Notes: generated by a model from the letters alone, not told the origin. 64,000 bases of DNA from Saccharothrix deserti (GCF_009769385.1 NZ_VKAB01000046.1:1-64000), one strand, 5' to 3'. Counted from the stretch's first letter, positions 8,014 through 17,286 are shown. Translations and numbers: made by a program.

Positions 8014-9804
8014 ATGACCACCAGCCCGGACGCCTACACCACCGGTACCAGCCGAATCCGGCCCCCGGCGCGTCCCGTTCCCGATCAGCCCGTGTGGAAC
8101 CCGCAGCGCGGCACGTCCATGCCCGTCCACCGCTACCGGCCGTTCCACGAGGTCGTCGAGGCGGTCGACGTACCGGACCGCACGTGGCCGAACAAGCGGA
8201 TCACCAAGGCGCCGCTGTGGTGCGCCGTCGACCTGCGCGACGGCAACCAGGCGCTGATCGACCCCATGTCGCCCGCGCGCAAGCGCAAGATGTTCGACCT
8301 GCTCGTGCGGATGGGCTACAAGGAGATCGAGGTCGGCTTCCCGGCCGCCTCGCAGACCGACTTCGACTTCGTCCGCGAGATCATCGAGGACGGCGCCATC
8401 CCGCCGGACGTCACCATCCAGGTGCTGACCCAGTGCCGGCCCGAGCTGATCACGCGGACGTTCGAATCGCTGCGCGGCGCGGCGAAGGCGATCGTGCACT
8501 TCTACAACTCCACGTCGATCCTGCAGCGCCGGGTCGTGTTCAAGTCCGACCGCGAGGGCATCAAGAAGATCGCCACGGACGCCGCCGCGTTCGCGTTGGA
8601 GCAGGAGAGGGACTACCCGGAGACCGAGTTCCGGTACGAGTACTCGCCCGAGTCGTACACCGGGACCGAGCTGTCGTACGCGCTGGAGGTCTGCGACGCG
8701 GTGTCGGAGATCATCCAGCCGACGCCGGAGAAGCCGCTGATCATCAACCTGCCCGCGACGGTCGAGATGGCCACGCCGAACGTCTACGCGGACTCGATCG
8801 AGTGGATGTCCCGCAACCTGGCGCGGCGTGAGTCGATCATCCTGTCGCTGCACCCGCACAACGACCGCGGCACCGGTGTGGCGGCTGCCGAGCTGGGCTA
8901 CCTGGCCGGCGCCGACCGGATCGAGGGGTGCCTGTTCGGCAACGGCGAGCGGACGGGCAACGTGTGCCTGGTGACGCTGGGCATGAACATGTTCAGCCAG
9001 GGCGTCGACCCGCAGATCGACTTCTCCGACATCGACGAGATCCGGCGGACCGTCGAGTACTGCAACCAGCTGCCGGTGGCCGAGCGCCACCCGTACGGCG
9101 GTGACCTGGTGTTCACCGCGTTCTCGGGCTCGCACCAGGACGCGATCAAGAAGGGCTTCGAGGCCCTGGAGGACGCCGCCAAGGCGGCCGGGCAGCACGT
9201 GGACGAGTTCCCGTGGGAGGTCCCGTACCTGCCGATCGACCCGAAGGACGTCGGCCGCAACTACGAGGCCGTGATCCGGGTCAACTCGCAGTCCGGCAAG
9301 GGCGGCGTGGCGTACCTGATGAAGACCGAGCACCACCTGGACCTGCCGCGGCGGCTGCAGGTCGAGTTCTCCAGGGTCATCCAGGAGGTCACGGACACTC
9401 AGGGCGGCGAGATCAGCCCCAAGGACATGTGGGACTCGTTCTCCGACGAGTACCTGGACGGGATCGTGCCGCTCAGGCTGCTGCGGCAGAAGGTGTCCGG
9501 CGACGGCAGCGGCCACGAGAAGATCAAGGCCGTCGTGGTGGTGGACGGCGAGACGCAGGAGATCACGGGCAGCGGGAACGGCCCGATCGCCGCGTTCGTC
9601 GACGCCCTGGCCACCATCGGGTACGACGTGCGGGTGCTGGACTACGTCGAGCACGCGATGTCGTCGGGTGACGACGCCCGTGCCGCGGCGTACCTGGAGT
9701 GCGCCGTGGCCGACCGCGTGCTGTGGGGCGTCGGGATCGACAGCTCCACGGTGTCCGCGGCGCTCCGCGCCCTGGTGTCGGCGGTCAACCGCGCCAACCG
9801 GTAA
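8014..9804 (+). CDS. leuA: 2-isopropylmalate synthase
   Basis: 596 aa. Condenses 2-ketoisovalerate with acetyl-CoA, the first committed step of leucine synthesis. The catalytic TIM barrel contains the LRDGNQAL motif (metal and substrate Asp/Arg) and the HPHNDRGTG metal-binding histidine motif; GCLFGNGERTGN completes the barrel. The C-terminal about 130 residues form the LeuA dimer/regulatory domain that binds leucine. Length and N-terminal extension match the actinobacterial long form. Start ATG 8014; expression is probably controlled by the leader and attenuator just upstream. Confidence 0.98.
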   Translation: MTTSPDAYTTGTSRIRPPARPVPDQPVWNPQRGTSMPVHRYRPFHEVVEAVDVPDRTWPNKRITKAPLWCAVDLRDGNQALIDPMSPARKRKMFDLLVRMGYKEIEVGFPAASQTDFDFVREIIEDGAIPPDVTIQVLTQCRPELITRTFESLRGAAKAIVHFYNSTSILQRRVVFKSDREGIKKIATDAAAFALEQERDYPETEFRYEYSPESYTGTELSYALEVCDAVSEIIQPTPEKPLIINLPATVEMATPNVYADSIEWMSRNLARRESIILSLHPHNDRGTGVAAAELGYLAGADRIEGCLFGNGERTGNVCLVTLGMNMFSQGVDPQIDFSDIDEIRRTVEYCNQLPVAERHPYGGDLVFTAFSGSHQDAIKKGFEALEDAAKAAGQHVDEFPWEVPYLPIDPKDVGRNYEAVIRVNSQSGKGGVAYLMKTEHHLDLPRRLQVEFSRVIQEVTDTQGGEISPKDMWDSFSDEYLDGIVPLRLLRQKVSGDGSGHEKIKAVVVVDGETQEITGSGNGPIAAFVDALATIGYDVRVLDYVEHAMSSGDDARAAAYLECAVADRVLWGVGIDSSTVSAALRALVSAVNRANR

Positions 9805-9811
9805 GGGTTCG

Positions 9812-9862
9812 GGTGTCGCCTCGCCGTCCTGATCGTCGGACGGCGAGGCGACACCGCTTTTT
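9812..9862 (+). terminator. Rho-independent terminator of leuA
   Basis: A perfect 18-bp stem (9812-9829 with 9838-9855), loop of 8 bases, followed by GCTTTTTC. It lies immediately after leuA and touches the stop of the convergent epoxide hydrolase gene. The T-run serves the plus strand. Confidence 0.9.
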
Positions 9863-11106
9863 CAGCGCAGCTTGGCGAAGAACTCGCGCACGTCGGCGAC
9901 CAGCAGGTCCGGCTGTTCCATCGCGAGGAAGTGGCCGCCGCGGTCGAGTTCGGTCCAGCGCACCACGTTGTGGTCGCGTTCGGCCCAGCGGCGGATGGTC
10001 ACGTCGTGGACGGACACCAGCACACCGGTCGGCACGGTCCCCGGCGCGCTCGCCGCCCAGTCACCGGCATCGCTTTCGGCGCTCTCCCCTTCAGCGCCCT
10101 CCCCTTCAGCGCCCTCGGCGCTCCACTCCGCTTTTTCTTCTCCGGCCGTGTCGCTCCACGCGTTCGCGGAGATCTCCTCGTAGTACACCTGCGCCGCCGA
10201 CGCGGCCGTGCCGGTCAGCCAGTACAGCGAGACGTCGGTGAGGATGCGGTCGCGGTCGACGCTGTCCTCGGGCAGGCCGTCTTCCGGGTCGGTGAACTCC
10301 TTGAACTTCTCCACGATCCAGGCGAGTTGGCCGACCGGCGAGTCGTGCAGCCCGTAGGCCACCGTCTGGGGCCGTTTGGAGTTGCACTGGAGGTAGCCGT
10401 CGTTGAAGTTCTGCATGGCCGCCCACCGCCGTTGCTCGACCTCGGTGAGACCGTCCAACTCGCCGTCCACGCCGATCGGGAACGTGAGCATGGCGTTGAG
10501 GTGGACCCCGATCACCCGGTCCGGGGCCTGCTTGCCCATCTCGGGGGCGACCCACGAACCCGTGTCGTAGCCCTGGACGCCGTACCGCTCGTACCCGAGT
10601 TGGGACATCAACTCGATCAGCACACCGGCCATCCGCGCCGCGCCCATGCCCGGCCCGGCCAGCGGCGTGGAGAACCCGAAGCCCGGCAGTGACGGGATGA
10701 CCAGGTGGAACGCCTCGGTCGGGTCACCGCCGTGCGCACGGGGATTCGACAGGGGCCCGATGACGTCGAGGAAGTCGACCACCCCGCCCGGCCAGCCGTG
10801 CAGCAGCACGAGGGGCAGGGCGTCCGGCTCGGGTGAGCGGACGTGCAGGAAGTGCACGTTCTGCCCGTCGACGGTGGTCAGGTACTGCGGGTGCTCATTG
10901 ATCGCCGCCTCGTGCGCCCGCCAGTCGTAGGTGGTGCGCCAGCGCTCGGCGAGTTCCTTCAGGTAGTCCACCGGCACGCCCCGGCTCCAGCCGACGCCGG
11001 GCAGTTCGTCCGGCCAGCGGGTGTCGGCCAGCCGTGCCTTCAGGTCGTCGAGTTGCTCCTGCGGGATGTCGATGCGGAACGGGCGGATGTCGTGCTGTGC
11101 GTTCAT
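9862..11106 (-). CDS. Epoxide hydrolase (alpha/beta hydrolase with EHN domain)
   Basis: 414 aa. The N-terminal about 110 residues (with the WPDELPGVGWSRG stretch) form the EHN domain typical of microsomal-type epoxide hydrolases. The oxyanion motif HGWPGG, nucleophile elbow GYDTGSW (Asp) and the late catalytic His in RGGHFLAMEQP are visible. It hydrolyses epoxides to diols. An unusual Ala/Glu/Gly-rich acidic insert of about 30 residues before the final beta strand is encoded partly by a 15-bp tandem repeat. Divergent from the WYL regulator. Confidence 0.88.
   Translation of the reverse strand: MNAQHDIRPFRIDIPQEQLDDLKARLADTRWPDELPGVGWSRGVPVDYLKELAERWRTTYDWRAHEAAINEHPQYLTTVDGQNVHFLHVRSPEPDALPLVLLHGWPGGVVDFLDVIGPLSNPRAHGGDPTEAFHLVIPSLPGFGFSTPLAGPGMGAARMAGVLIELMSQLGYERYGVQGYDTGSWVAPEMGKQAPDRVIGVHLNAMLTFPIGVDGELDGLTEVEQRRWAAMQNFNDGYLQCNSKRPQTVAYGLHDSPVGQLAWIVEKFKEFTDPEDGLPEDSVDRDRILTDVSLYWLTGTAASAAQVYYEEISANAWSDTAGEEKAEWSAEGAEGEGAEGESAESDAGDWAASAPGTVPTGVLVSVHDVTIRRWAERDHNVVRWTELDRGGHFLAMEQPDLLVADVREFFAKLR
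10086..10115. repeat. 15-bp tandem duplication in the epoxide hydrolase gene
   Basis: CCCCTTCAGCGCCCT occurs twice head to tail (10086-10100 and 10101-10115). Being a multiple of three it keeps the frame and adds a copy of an Ala-Glu-Gly-Glu-Gly type unit to the acidic insert. Confidence 0.85.
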
Positions 11107-11169
11107 GGGCGCGACGCTAGGAAGCGGTTGGGACAGTTCCGGTCCTAAGAATCGGGCAGTCTGGACGAC

Positions 11170-12135
11170 ATGGCGGACACGTCCGCGCGGCTGCTCCGGC
11201 TGCTGTCGCTGTTGCAGACCCGGCGGGACTGGTCCGGCGCCGAACTCGCGGACCGGTTGGACGTCACCACGCGCACGGTCCGCCGTGACGTCGAACGTTT
11301 GCGTGGCCTGGGCTATCCGGTGCACGCCACCCGCGGCACGGCCGGGTATCGGCTCGGCGCGGGAGCCGCCCTGCCGCCGTTGCTGCTCGAAGACGACGAG
11401 GCGGTGGCCGTTGCGGTCGGCCTGCGCACGGCCGCCGGCGGTTCCGTCGCGGGGATCGAGGAGACGTCGTTGCGGGCGCTCGCCAAGCTGGAACAGGTGC
11501 TGCCGGCACGGCTGCGGCACCGGGTCGTCACCCTGCACTCGGCAACCGTCCGGGTGGGCGTCGGCGGACCTCGCGTGGACCCGGACGTGCTGATGGCCAT
11601 CGCCGACGCCTGCCGCCGGCGTGAGGCGCTGCGCTTCGACTACACCAGCCCGCGCGGCGGCGGCACGACGCGTTCCGTCGAACCGCACAGCCTGGTCAGC
11701 TTCGTCCGGCACTGGTACCTCGTCGCCTGGGACACCGACCGCGACGACTGGCGCAGCTTCCGGGTCGACCGGTTGGCGTTGCGGTCGCCGAACGGCCCGC
11801 GCTTCGCACCACGCGAACCGCCCGACGGTGACGTGGCGACCTATCTGGCGCACCAGCTGTCGTCACGGGCCTGGCCGGTGCGGGCGACCGTCACGCTGCA
11901 CGAGTCGGCGGACTCCGTGGCCGAGCGGCTCTGGCCGGGTATGGGCGTGCTCGAGGCCGTGGACGAGAACAGCTGTGTCCTGCACGTCGGCGCCGAAACC
12001 GCCCGCGACCTCGTCTGGATGATCACCTCGGTGGACGTCGACTTCACCGTGACCAGCGGCCCGCCCGCCCTGGCCGCCGCCCTGCGCACCCACGCCGACC
12101 GCTGCCTGCGGGCGGCCGGGCAGCCCCGGCCCTGA
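11170..12135 (+). CDS. WYL-domain transcriptional regulator
   Basis: 321 aa. An N-terminal DeoR-like helix-turn-helix (residues about 5-58, with LADRLDVTTRTVRRDVERL) is followed by a WYL domain (about 140-215, RHWYLVAWDTDRDDWRSFRVDRL) and a C-terminal WCX-like region. Such proteins sense small ligands through the WYL fold. It is divergent from the epoxide hydrolase gene across 63 bp, so that gene is a likely target. Confidence 0.88.
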   Translation: MADTSARLLRLLSLLQTRRDWSGAELADRLDVTTRTVRRDVERLRGLGYPVHATRGTAGYRLGAGAALPPLLLEDDEAVAVAVGLRTAAGGSVAGIEETSLRALAKLEQVLPARLRHRVVTLHSATVRVGVGGPRVDPDVLMAIADACRRREALRFDYTSPRGGGTTRSVEPHSLVSFVRHWYLVAWDTDRDDWRSFRVDRLALRSPNGPRFAPREPPDGDVATYLAHQLSSRAWPVRATVTLHESADSVAERLWPGMGVLEAVDENSCVLHVGAETARDLVWMITSVDVDFTVTSGPPALAAALRTHADRCLRAAGQPRP

Positions 12136-12163
12136 CGGAAGGCTGCCCGACCACTCCCCGCGA

Positions 12164-12538
12164 TCAATCGAACTTGAGGGACCGAATGGTGTACGTGCCG
12201 GCGAGGTTTCCCTGGTCGCCCGCCACGGTGCTGCCGATCCTGCTCTTGTAGTTGTGCTCGGCGCAATAGTGGACCCGGTCGTTCGACAGGTTCCGCACGG
12301 AATGCGCGTTGACCAGGCCCCACGAACAGATCTCGTTCGCCCTGGGGTGGTTCTTCGAGTACTGGCACTTCTTGCCCTTGCCGTCCGCCTCTTGGTAGAA
12401 GCAGATGAAGTTGTCGCTGCAATCCCACGCGGCGGCAGTCGCGGATGCGGACGCCGCAGGCGCAACCACCGCCGTGACACCCATGCTGACCACGGCAAAC
12501 AGTTTCGCCATCCGGGCAGCGAACGAAGGGACCCGCAT
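12164..12538 (-). CDS. Secreted peptidase inhibitor I36-like protein
   Basis: 124 aa. A signal peptide (basic start, hydrophobic stretch, Ala-rich cleavage region around residues 25-33) precedes a small Cys-containing domain with CSDNFICFYQEADGKG, typical of the I36 metalloproteinase inhibitor family of streptomycetes, and an NLSNDRVHYC segment. ATG 12538 has GGGAGG upstream at suitable spacing. It is probably exported and folded with two disulfides. The inhibitory target is unknown. Confidence 0.78.
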   Translation of the reverse strand: MRVPSFAARMAKLFAVVSMGVTAVVAPAASASATAAAWDCSDNFICFYQEADGKGKKCQYSKNHPRANEICSWGLVNAHSVRNLSNDRVHYCAEHNYKSRIGSTVAGDQGNLAGTYTIRSLKFD

Positions 12539-13019
12539 GAAGATCACCCTCCCCTTGGACACGCCGCGACACGATTCCGTTTACGGACGGCGGAATACCG
12601 ACACCGAATGAGTCCGAGCCCCCTCCGTGCACGCCGATCGCGGGCACACGTCAACCACGGTGACGGTACCGCCGGAGCGCGATCCGGGACCAGTCACACA
12701 GAAGAGGGAAATATCGGGAATGCGCAATCGACCGGCACCGGCTACCGCAAGGAATTGCCGGAATCAATCGCGTCACCGCTGGGAACCGGGGCACGACACC
12801 GTGATTACCCAGTCGGGTGACCTCAACGCGGACACCGCGTGGTCGCCCTCAGTCGGCGAACCCCCGTGACGGCTCGGGTGGCGGAGAGCTCTCAGGACCG
12901 CGCCCGCCGTCCGTAACACCCGCGACTTCCCACCTGCCCATTTGTGAACCGGACCTGACGGCTTGCTGAAGACACCGACAGGTTGGAGAGGATCCGGAAC
13001 CCCTCAGCGTTCCCCGATC
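12539..13019. other. 481-bp intergenic region between divergent genes
   Basis: Lies between the start of the I36-like gene (minus) and the DedA-like gene (plus). It must hold both promoters. I see no convincing ORF, tRNA or strong hairpin in it; open frames here lack ribosome sites and normal codon bias. Confidence 0.5.
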
Positions 13020-13589
13020 ATGACCGCCCTCGTGGTGCTGTTCGTGGTCGCCGTCGTGCCGTTGGCGCCGACCGAGGCCGTGCTGATCGGCTGCGGTGTG
13101 CTGGCCGCGTCCGGCGACCTGCCGCTGGCCGCCGTGATCGGAGTGGCCGCTGTCGGCTGCACCCTGTCCGACCTGATCAACTTCACCGTCGGGCGGACGG
13201 CCGGCATGCGTGCGCTCACCAGGTTCAGCCAACGCCCCGGACCGCGCGCCGTGGTGGCGTGGACGGCGTCGAAGCTGGCCACGCGCGGTGAGTCGATCCT
13301 GGTCGCGGTGCGGTTCGTGCCGGGCGGCGGGCTGGCCGGGGCGGTCCTGGCCGGGTCGCTGCGGTGGCCGATCCGGCGGTTCGCGCCGATCGCCCTCGTC
13401 GGTGCCGCGCTGTGGAGCGCCTACACGGCCACGCTCGGGTACTTCGGCGGCCGGATCTTCACCGACCCGCTGGTGGCCACGCTGATCTCGTTCGTGGTCG
13501 CGACCCTGATCAGCGTGCCGATCGGGATGGCCGTCAAGGCGGCTCAGCGCAGGGTCGTGGACGCCGCAGCCGAGGTCGTGCCCGCCTGA
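13020..13589 (+). CDS. DedA/SNARE-associated family membrane protein
   Basis: 189 aa from ATG 13020. Four to five hydrophobic segments, a DLINFTVGRTAG segment and VRFVPGGGLAGAVLAGSLRW, which matches the conserved F/RFxPGxR-type region of DedA proteins. Family members are proton-coupled lipid-carrier or phospholipid flippases. No clear ribosome site is seen, so an earlier start in the same frame is possible. Its end overlaps the convergent TetR gene by 46 bp. Confidence 0.72.
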   Translation: MTALVVLFVVAVVPLAPTEAVLIGCGVLAASGDLPLAAVIGVAAVGCTLSDLINFTVGRTAGMRALTRFSQRPGPRAVVAWTASKLATRGESILVAVRFVPGGGLAGAVLAGSLRWPIRRFAPIALVGAALWSAYTATLGYFGGRIFTDPLVATLISFVVATLISVPIGMAVKAAQRRVVDAAAEVVPA

Positions 13590-14173
13590 GCCAACCGCGC
13601 CCGCACGGCCGTTCGGGCGCGTGAGTAGGCGAGCGGGTCGTCGTGCAGGACCGACTGGACGTTGGCCATCTCCAGGAACGCGATCAGCTCGAACGCCAAC
13701 TGGTCCGGGTCGGCCAACTCCGGAACGGCCGCGATCGTCTCCCGCACGTACTCGGTCCACTTGCGCCCGTACCCGGCGATCGCGTCGCGCACCCGCCCGT
13801 GCCGGGCGTCGAACTCGGCCTGCACGGCGTAGAAGAAGCACCCGCCCGGGAACGTCCGGTTCTCCGAGTACGTCAACCACCCGTCCAGCAGCGCCTCCAG
13901 CCGCCCCAAGCCCGGCGGCACGGCGAGCGCGGGGTCCACGACCTGCTTCACGAAGATCGCCGCCGCCGCGCGCACGGTCGCGAGTTGCAGCTCCTCCTTC
14001 GACCCGAAGTGCGCGAACACCCCGCTCTTGCTGACCTCCAGCTCGGTGGCCAGCCGCCCGATCGACAGGCCCTCCAGCCCTTCGACCGACGCGATGTCCG
14101 CCGCTCGCCGCAGGATCTGCCGCCGCGTCTGCTCGCCGCGCTCCACCCGTCCGTCGACCTTCACAGCGTCCAC
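13544..14173 (-). CDS. TetR-family repressor
   Basis: 209 aa from GTG 14173, with AGGGGG 5 nt upstream. The N-terminal helix-turn-helix runs over residues about 12-58 (ILRRAADIASVEGLEGLSIG then LEVSKSGVFAHFGSKEEL), followed by an all-alpha ligand domain with the GGCFF segment common in this subfamily. Divergent from the TIGR03086 gene with a perfect palindrome between them, its probable operator. Confidence 0.88.
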   Translation of the reverse strand: MDAVKVDGRVERGEQTRRQILRRAADIASVEGLEGLSIGRLATELEVSKSGVFAHFGSKEELQLATVRAAAAIFVKQVVDPALAVPPGLGRLEALLDGWLTYSENRTFPGGCFFYAVQAEFDARHGRVRDAIAGYGRKWTEYVRETIAAVPELADPDQLAFELIAFLEMANVQSVLHDDPLAYSRARTAVRARLAQAGTTSAAASTTLR

Positions 14174-14202
14174 GCTAGCCCCCTTGACCACTCGCAAACT
14201 AA

Positions 14203-14222
14203 TTGTACGATCGTTCGTACAA
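14203..14222. promoter_or_regulatory. TetR-type operator palindrome
   Basis: Arms TTGTACGA (14203-14210) and TCGTACAA (14215-14222) are perfect inverted repeats around TCGT. The ACGATCGTTCGT core resembles operators of TetR regulators. It lies between the divergent starts at 14173 and 14243, where a bound repressor would block both promoters. Confidence 0.65.
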
Positions 14223-14242
14223 CTTGAGGGGTGGATGAACAC

Positions 14243-14806
14243 ATGGATCTCCTGGACCTGAACCGGTCGTCGCTCGACCTCAACCTGAAGCTGATGGCGG
14301 ACCTCGAAGAGGCCCACCTGGACATGGCCACGCCGTGCGCCGGGTGGACCGTCTACGAACTGCTGCGCCACCAGGTCGACAGCACGCTGGCGTTCACCGC
14401 GTTCGTCCGCGGCACGTCCCCCGACGACCCGGCCGACGACGACATGGTCACCGCCTACCGCGCGGCCACCGACGCGGTCACCGAGGCGTTCCGCGCGGAC
14501 GGCGTGCTGGAGCGGCGGGTGGAGTTCGCGAGCTTCGGCACCCGGCCGGGCAAGGAGTTGGTGGCCGCGCACTTCGTGGACAACCTCGTGCACGCCTGGG
14601 ACCTGTGCCGGGCGATCGGCATCGACGGCACCCTCGACACCGAACTCGCCACGGCCGCGTACCGGATGGCGCGGCACTATCCGACGACGCCGAACGTTCG
14701 AGGACCGGGAGGTTCGTTCGCGATGCCGGTCGACGTGCCGGAGGACGCGCCGATCACGGACCGACTGGTGGGCCTGCTCGGCCGCTCACCGAACTGGCCC
14801 GCGTAA
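14243..14806 (+). CDS. TIGR03086-family metal-binding protein (DinB-like)
   Basis: 187 aa from ATG 14243; a GTG 12 bases upstream is possible. The opening MDLLDLNRSSLDL, the CAGWTVYELLRHQVD segment with a metal-ligand His, and the late HFVDNLVHAWDL His motif match the DinB-like actinobacterial family TIGR03086. The family is thought to bind a metal in a four-helix bundle; some relatives are mycothiol-dependent enzymes. Likely controlled by the divergent TetR protein. Confidence 0.8.
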   Translation: MDLLDLNRSSLDLNLKLMADLEEAHLDMATPCAGWTVYELLRHQVDSTLAFTAFVRGTSPDDPADDDMVTAYRAATDAVTEAFRADGVLERRVEFASFGTRPGKELVAAHFVDNLVHAWDLCRAIGIDGTLDTELATAAYRMARHYPTTPNVRGPGGSFAMPVDVPEDAPITDRLVGLLGRSPNWPA

Positions 14807-14815
14807 CCGATCACC

Positions 14816-14855
14816 GTGTCGGGGGCGCCACCACAGGGGGAGGCGCCCCCGACAC
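14816..14855. terminator. Hairpin between convergent genes
   Basis: A 14-bp perfect stem, GTGTCGGGGGCGCC with its complement, loop of 12 bases, lies between the ends of the TIGR03086 gene and the HxlR gene. There is no T-run; it probably serves as a bidirectional terminator. Confidence 0.65.
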
Positions 14856-14863
14856 GGGCACGC

Positions 14864-15301
14864 CTAGTCCGCGATCCGCTCCACGCGGACCTCGTTGCGG
14901 GGAACCACGACACCGTTGGGGTCCACGAACTGCACGCACACGGGCCGGCCGTCGGACGCGCGGTAGGCGACCGTGGGGACGGTGCACGGGATGTGCTCGT
15001 TGCCCCACTCCTGCAACGCGCACAGCACCACGCCCAGCCGCTGGCCCGCGTCCGTGAGGTGGTAGCCGTCGCGGGGGCGCTGCCCCGGTTCCCGGTAGGT
15101 CTGCCTGGCCATGAGCCCGGTGTCCACCAGCTTGGCGAGCCGGGCGGCGAGCACGTCGGACGCGATGCCGAGCCGGGAGCGGAACTCCGAGAAGCGGGTC
15201 GCGCCCGCCAGCGCCTCGCGCAGGACGAAGAAGGTCCAGCGCTCACCGACGATCTCCACCGCCTTGACCATGGAGCAGGAGGAGTCGTCGGGTGCCGTCA
15301 C
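14864..15301 (-). CDS. HxlR-family transcriptional regulator
   Basis: 145 aa from GTG 15301. It has the HxlR winged-helix pattern: an early Cys (SSCSMVKAVEIVGERWTFFVLREAL), then FSEFRSRLGIASDVLAARLAKLVDTGL and a wing with YHLTDAGQRL. The extended C-terminus of about 45 residues is slightly longer than average. HxlR regulators respond to redox or aldehyde stress; the N-terminal Cys is the usual sensor. Divergent from the SDR gene, its likely target. Confidence 0.88.
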   Translation of the reverse strand: MTAPDDSSCSMVKAVEIVGERWTFFVLREALAGATRFSEFRSRLGIASDVLAARLAKLVDTGLMARQTYREPGQRPRDGYHLTDAGQRLGVVLCALQEWGNEHIPCTVPTVAYRASDGRPVCVQFVDPNGVVVPRNEVRVERIAD

Positions 15302-15347
15302 GGGCCCAGTATGGCTCGGTTGTGCAATCCAATCCAGCCAGGCTAGG

Positions 15348-15360
15348 TTGGTAAAACCAA
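15348..15360. promoter_or_regulatory. Operator-like inverted repeat between hxlR and SDR genes
   Basis: TTGG-TAAAA-CCAA, with partly symmetric flanks (GGTTGG and CCAATCC). It sits 20 bp before the SDR start and overlaps its probable promoter, so it could be the HxlR binding site. Confidence 0.4.
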
Positions 15361-15380
15361 TCCACGCCTGGGAGACACCC

Positions 15381-16088
15381 TTGAAGATCGCCAACTCGGT
15401 CGCCCTGGTCACCGGCGCCAACCGCGGCATCGGCCGGCACTTCGCCCGGCAACTCCTCGAACGGGGTGCGGCCAAGGTCTACGCGACCGCGCGCAACCCC
15501 GACCTGGTCGACGTGCCGGGCGTCGAGGTGCTGCGGCTGGACATCACCGACCCGGCCACCGTCGCCGCCGCGGCCACCGCCGCCCGCGACGTCACGCTGC
15601 TGGTCAACAACGCGGGCCTGATCACCGGCGAGAACCTCGTCACCGGCGACCCGGCCGCGATCAAGCTGGAGATGGACACGCACTTCTACGGCACGCTGGA
15701 CGTGATCCGCGCGTTCGCACCGGTCCTCGCCACCAACGGCGGCGGCGCGATCCTCAACGTGCTGTCGTCGATGTCGTGGGTGTCCTACGACCGCGCCACC
15801 GCGTACAGCGCGGCCAAAGCGGCGCAGTGGAGCCTCACCAACGGCATCCGCGTGGAACTCGCCGGCCAGGGCACGCTGGTCGCCGGCCTGCACCTGGGGC
15901 CGACGGACACCGACATGACGGCGGGCCTGGACATGCCGAAGAACGACCCCGCCGACGTCGTCCGCGCCGCCCTGGACGGCATCGAGGCCGGCCGGATCGA
16001 GGTGCTGGCCGACGAGGGTGTCGTCGCCCTCAAGGCCGCCCTGTCCGCCGACCCGAGCGCCCTCTACCCGCAGGTGGTCGGAATCTGA
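15381..16088 (+). CDS. Short-chain dehydrogenase/reductase
   Basis: 235 aa from TTG 15381, with GGGAG 7 nt upstream. The classical SDR motifs are present: TGANRGIG (cofactor), NNAG, a catalytic Ser in SSMS and YSAAK (Tyr and Lys). The substrate is unknown. Divergent from the HxlR gene, a common arrangement for HxlR-controlled oxidoreductases. Confidence 0.9.
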   Translation: MKIANSVALVTGANRGIGRHFARQLLERGAAKVYATARNPDLVDVPGVEVLRLDITDPATVAAAATAARDVTLLVNNAGLITGENLVTGDPAAIKLEMDTHFYGTLDVIRAFAPVLATNGGGAILNVLSSMSWVSYDRATAYSAAKAAQWSLTNGIRVELAGQGTLVAGLHLGPTDTDMTAGLDMPKNDPADVVRAALDGIEAGRIEVLADEGVVALKAALSADPSALYPQVVGI

Positions 16089-16134
16089 CGGCCCGGGTTC
16101 CGGGGACGCGGACGAGCGCCCCCGGAACCGGGGC

Positions 16135-17286
16135 TCACGGGTTCAAGGCCTCCGTCACCGAGGCGGGACCGACCAGCGGGACGTCGGGCGAGATGCCCTC
16201 TTCCTCCACCAGCACGGCCTCGACCTCGTGCGGCCGGATCCTGCCGGCGCGGATGTCCTCCGCCCAGTGGCACGCCACCTTGTGGCCCGGCAGCACCTCG
16301 CGCAGCTCGGGTCGTTCGGTGTCGCAGCGGGTCGCCTGCTTCCACGGGCAGCGGGTGTGGAAGCGGCAGCCCTTCGGCGGGTTCGCGGGTGACGGCAGGT
16401 CGCCCGTCAGCAGGATGCGCTCCCGCCGGTCCTCGACCAGCGGGTCCGGCACCGGGATCGCCGACAGCAGCGCCCTGGTGTACGGGTGCAGCGGCTCGGC
16501 GTAGAGGTCGTCCGAGGTCGCCTCCTCCACCAGACCGCCGAGGTACATCACGCCGACCCGGTCGGAGATGTGCCGGACCACGGCGAGGTCGTGCGCGATC
16601 ACCAGGTAGGTGAGGCCGAACTCGTCCTGCAACTCCTCCAGCAGGTTGACGACCTGCGCCTGCACCGACACGTCCAGCGCGGACACCGGCTCGTCGGCGA
16701 TGATCAGGTCCGGCTCGACCGCCAACGCCCGCGCGATGCCGATGCGCTGCCGCTGACCGCCGGAGAACTCGTGCGGGTACTTGCGCAGCGACGTGGTCGG
16801 CAGCCCGACCGCCGACAGCAACGTGCGCAAGCGCTTGCCGGTCGCCTCGCGCCCCTTGTCCAGGTCGTGCGCCCGCAGGCCCTCGACCAGGATCGACTCC
16901 ACCGACTGCCGCGGGTCCAGGGACGACATCGGGTCCTGGAACACCATCTGCATCCGGCGGCGCATCCGGCGCAGTTCCTCGCCCTTCAACGAGGAGAGGT
17001 CGGTGCCGTCGAACACCACCCGCCCGGCCGTCGGCTCGGTCAGCCGCAGCACCGCCCGCCCGAGGGTGGACTTGCCGCAGCCGGACTCGCCGACCAGGCC
17101 GTACGTCTCGCCGCGCCGGACCGACAGGTCCACCCCGTCCACCGCGTACACGTGGCCGACCGTGCGGTCGAGGATCACGCCGCGCTTGATCGGGAAGTGG
17201 ACCTTGATGCCCTCGACGGTGACCAGCGTGTCGGCCGTGGTGTCCGGCCGAGGGGTCTCCGGCTGCGGGGTCACAGCGGTGCTCAC
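16135..17286 (-). CDS. Oligopeptide ABC transporter ATP-binding protein (OppF type)
   Basis: 383 aa. Walker A GESGCGKST, signature FSGGQRQRIGIARAL, Walker B LIIADEP and H-loop IAHDLAVV are intact. The C-terminal oligopeptide/dipeptide extension (PANPPKGCRFHTRCPW plus further Cys) is typical of Opp/Dpp ATPases. Starts GTG 17286, overlapping the OppD gene end by 4 bp. Last gene of a five-gene operon. Confidence 0.93.
   Translation of the reverse strand: MSTAVTPQPETPRPDTTADTLVTVEGIKVHFPIKRGVILDRTVGHVYAVDGVDLSVRRGETYGLVGESGCGKSTLGRAVLRLTEPTAGRVVFDGTDLSSLKGEELRRMRRRMQMVFQDPMSSLDPRQSVESILVEGLRAHDLDKGREATGKRLRTLLSAVGLPTTSLRKYPHEFSGGQRQRIGIARALAVEPDLIIADEPVSALDVSVQAQVVNLLEELQDEFGLTYLVIAHDLAVVRHISDRVGVMYLGGLVEEATSDDLYAEPLHPYTRALLSAIPVPDPLVEDRRERILLTGDLPSPANPPKGCRFHTRCPWKQATRCDTERPELREVLPGHKVACHWAEDIRAGRIRPHEVEAVLVEEEGISPDVPLVGPASVTEALNP

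Noticed and set aside
7984..9654. 556-codon open frame antisense to leuA
   Set aside because: Shadow of leuA in a high-GC genome: composition is Arg/His/Val-rich with no domain, while the leuA frame is complete and conserved.
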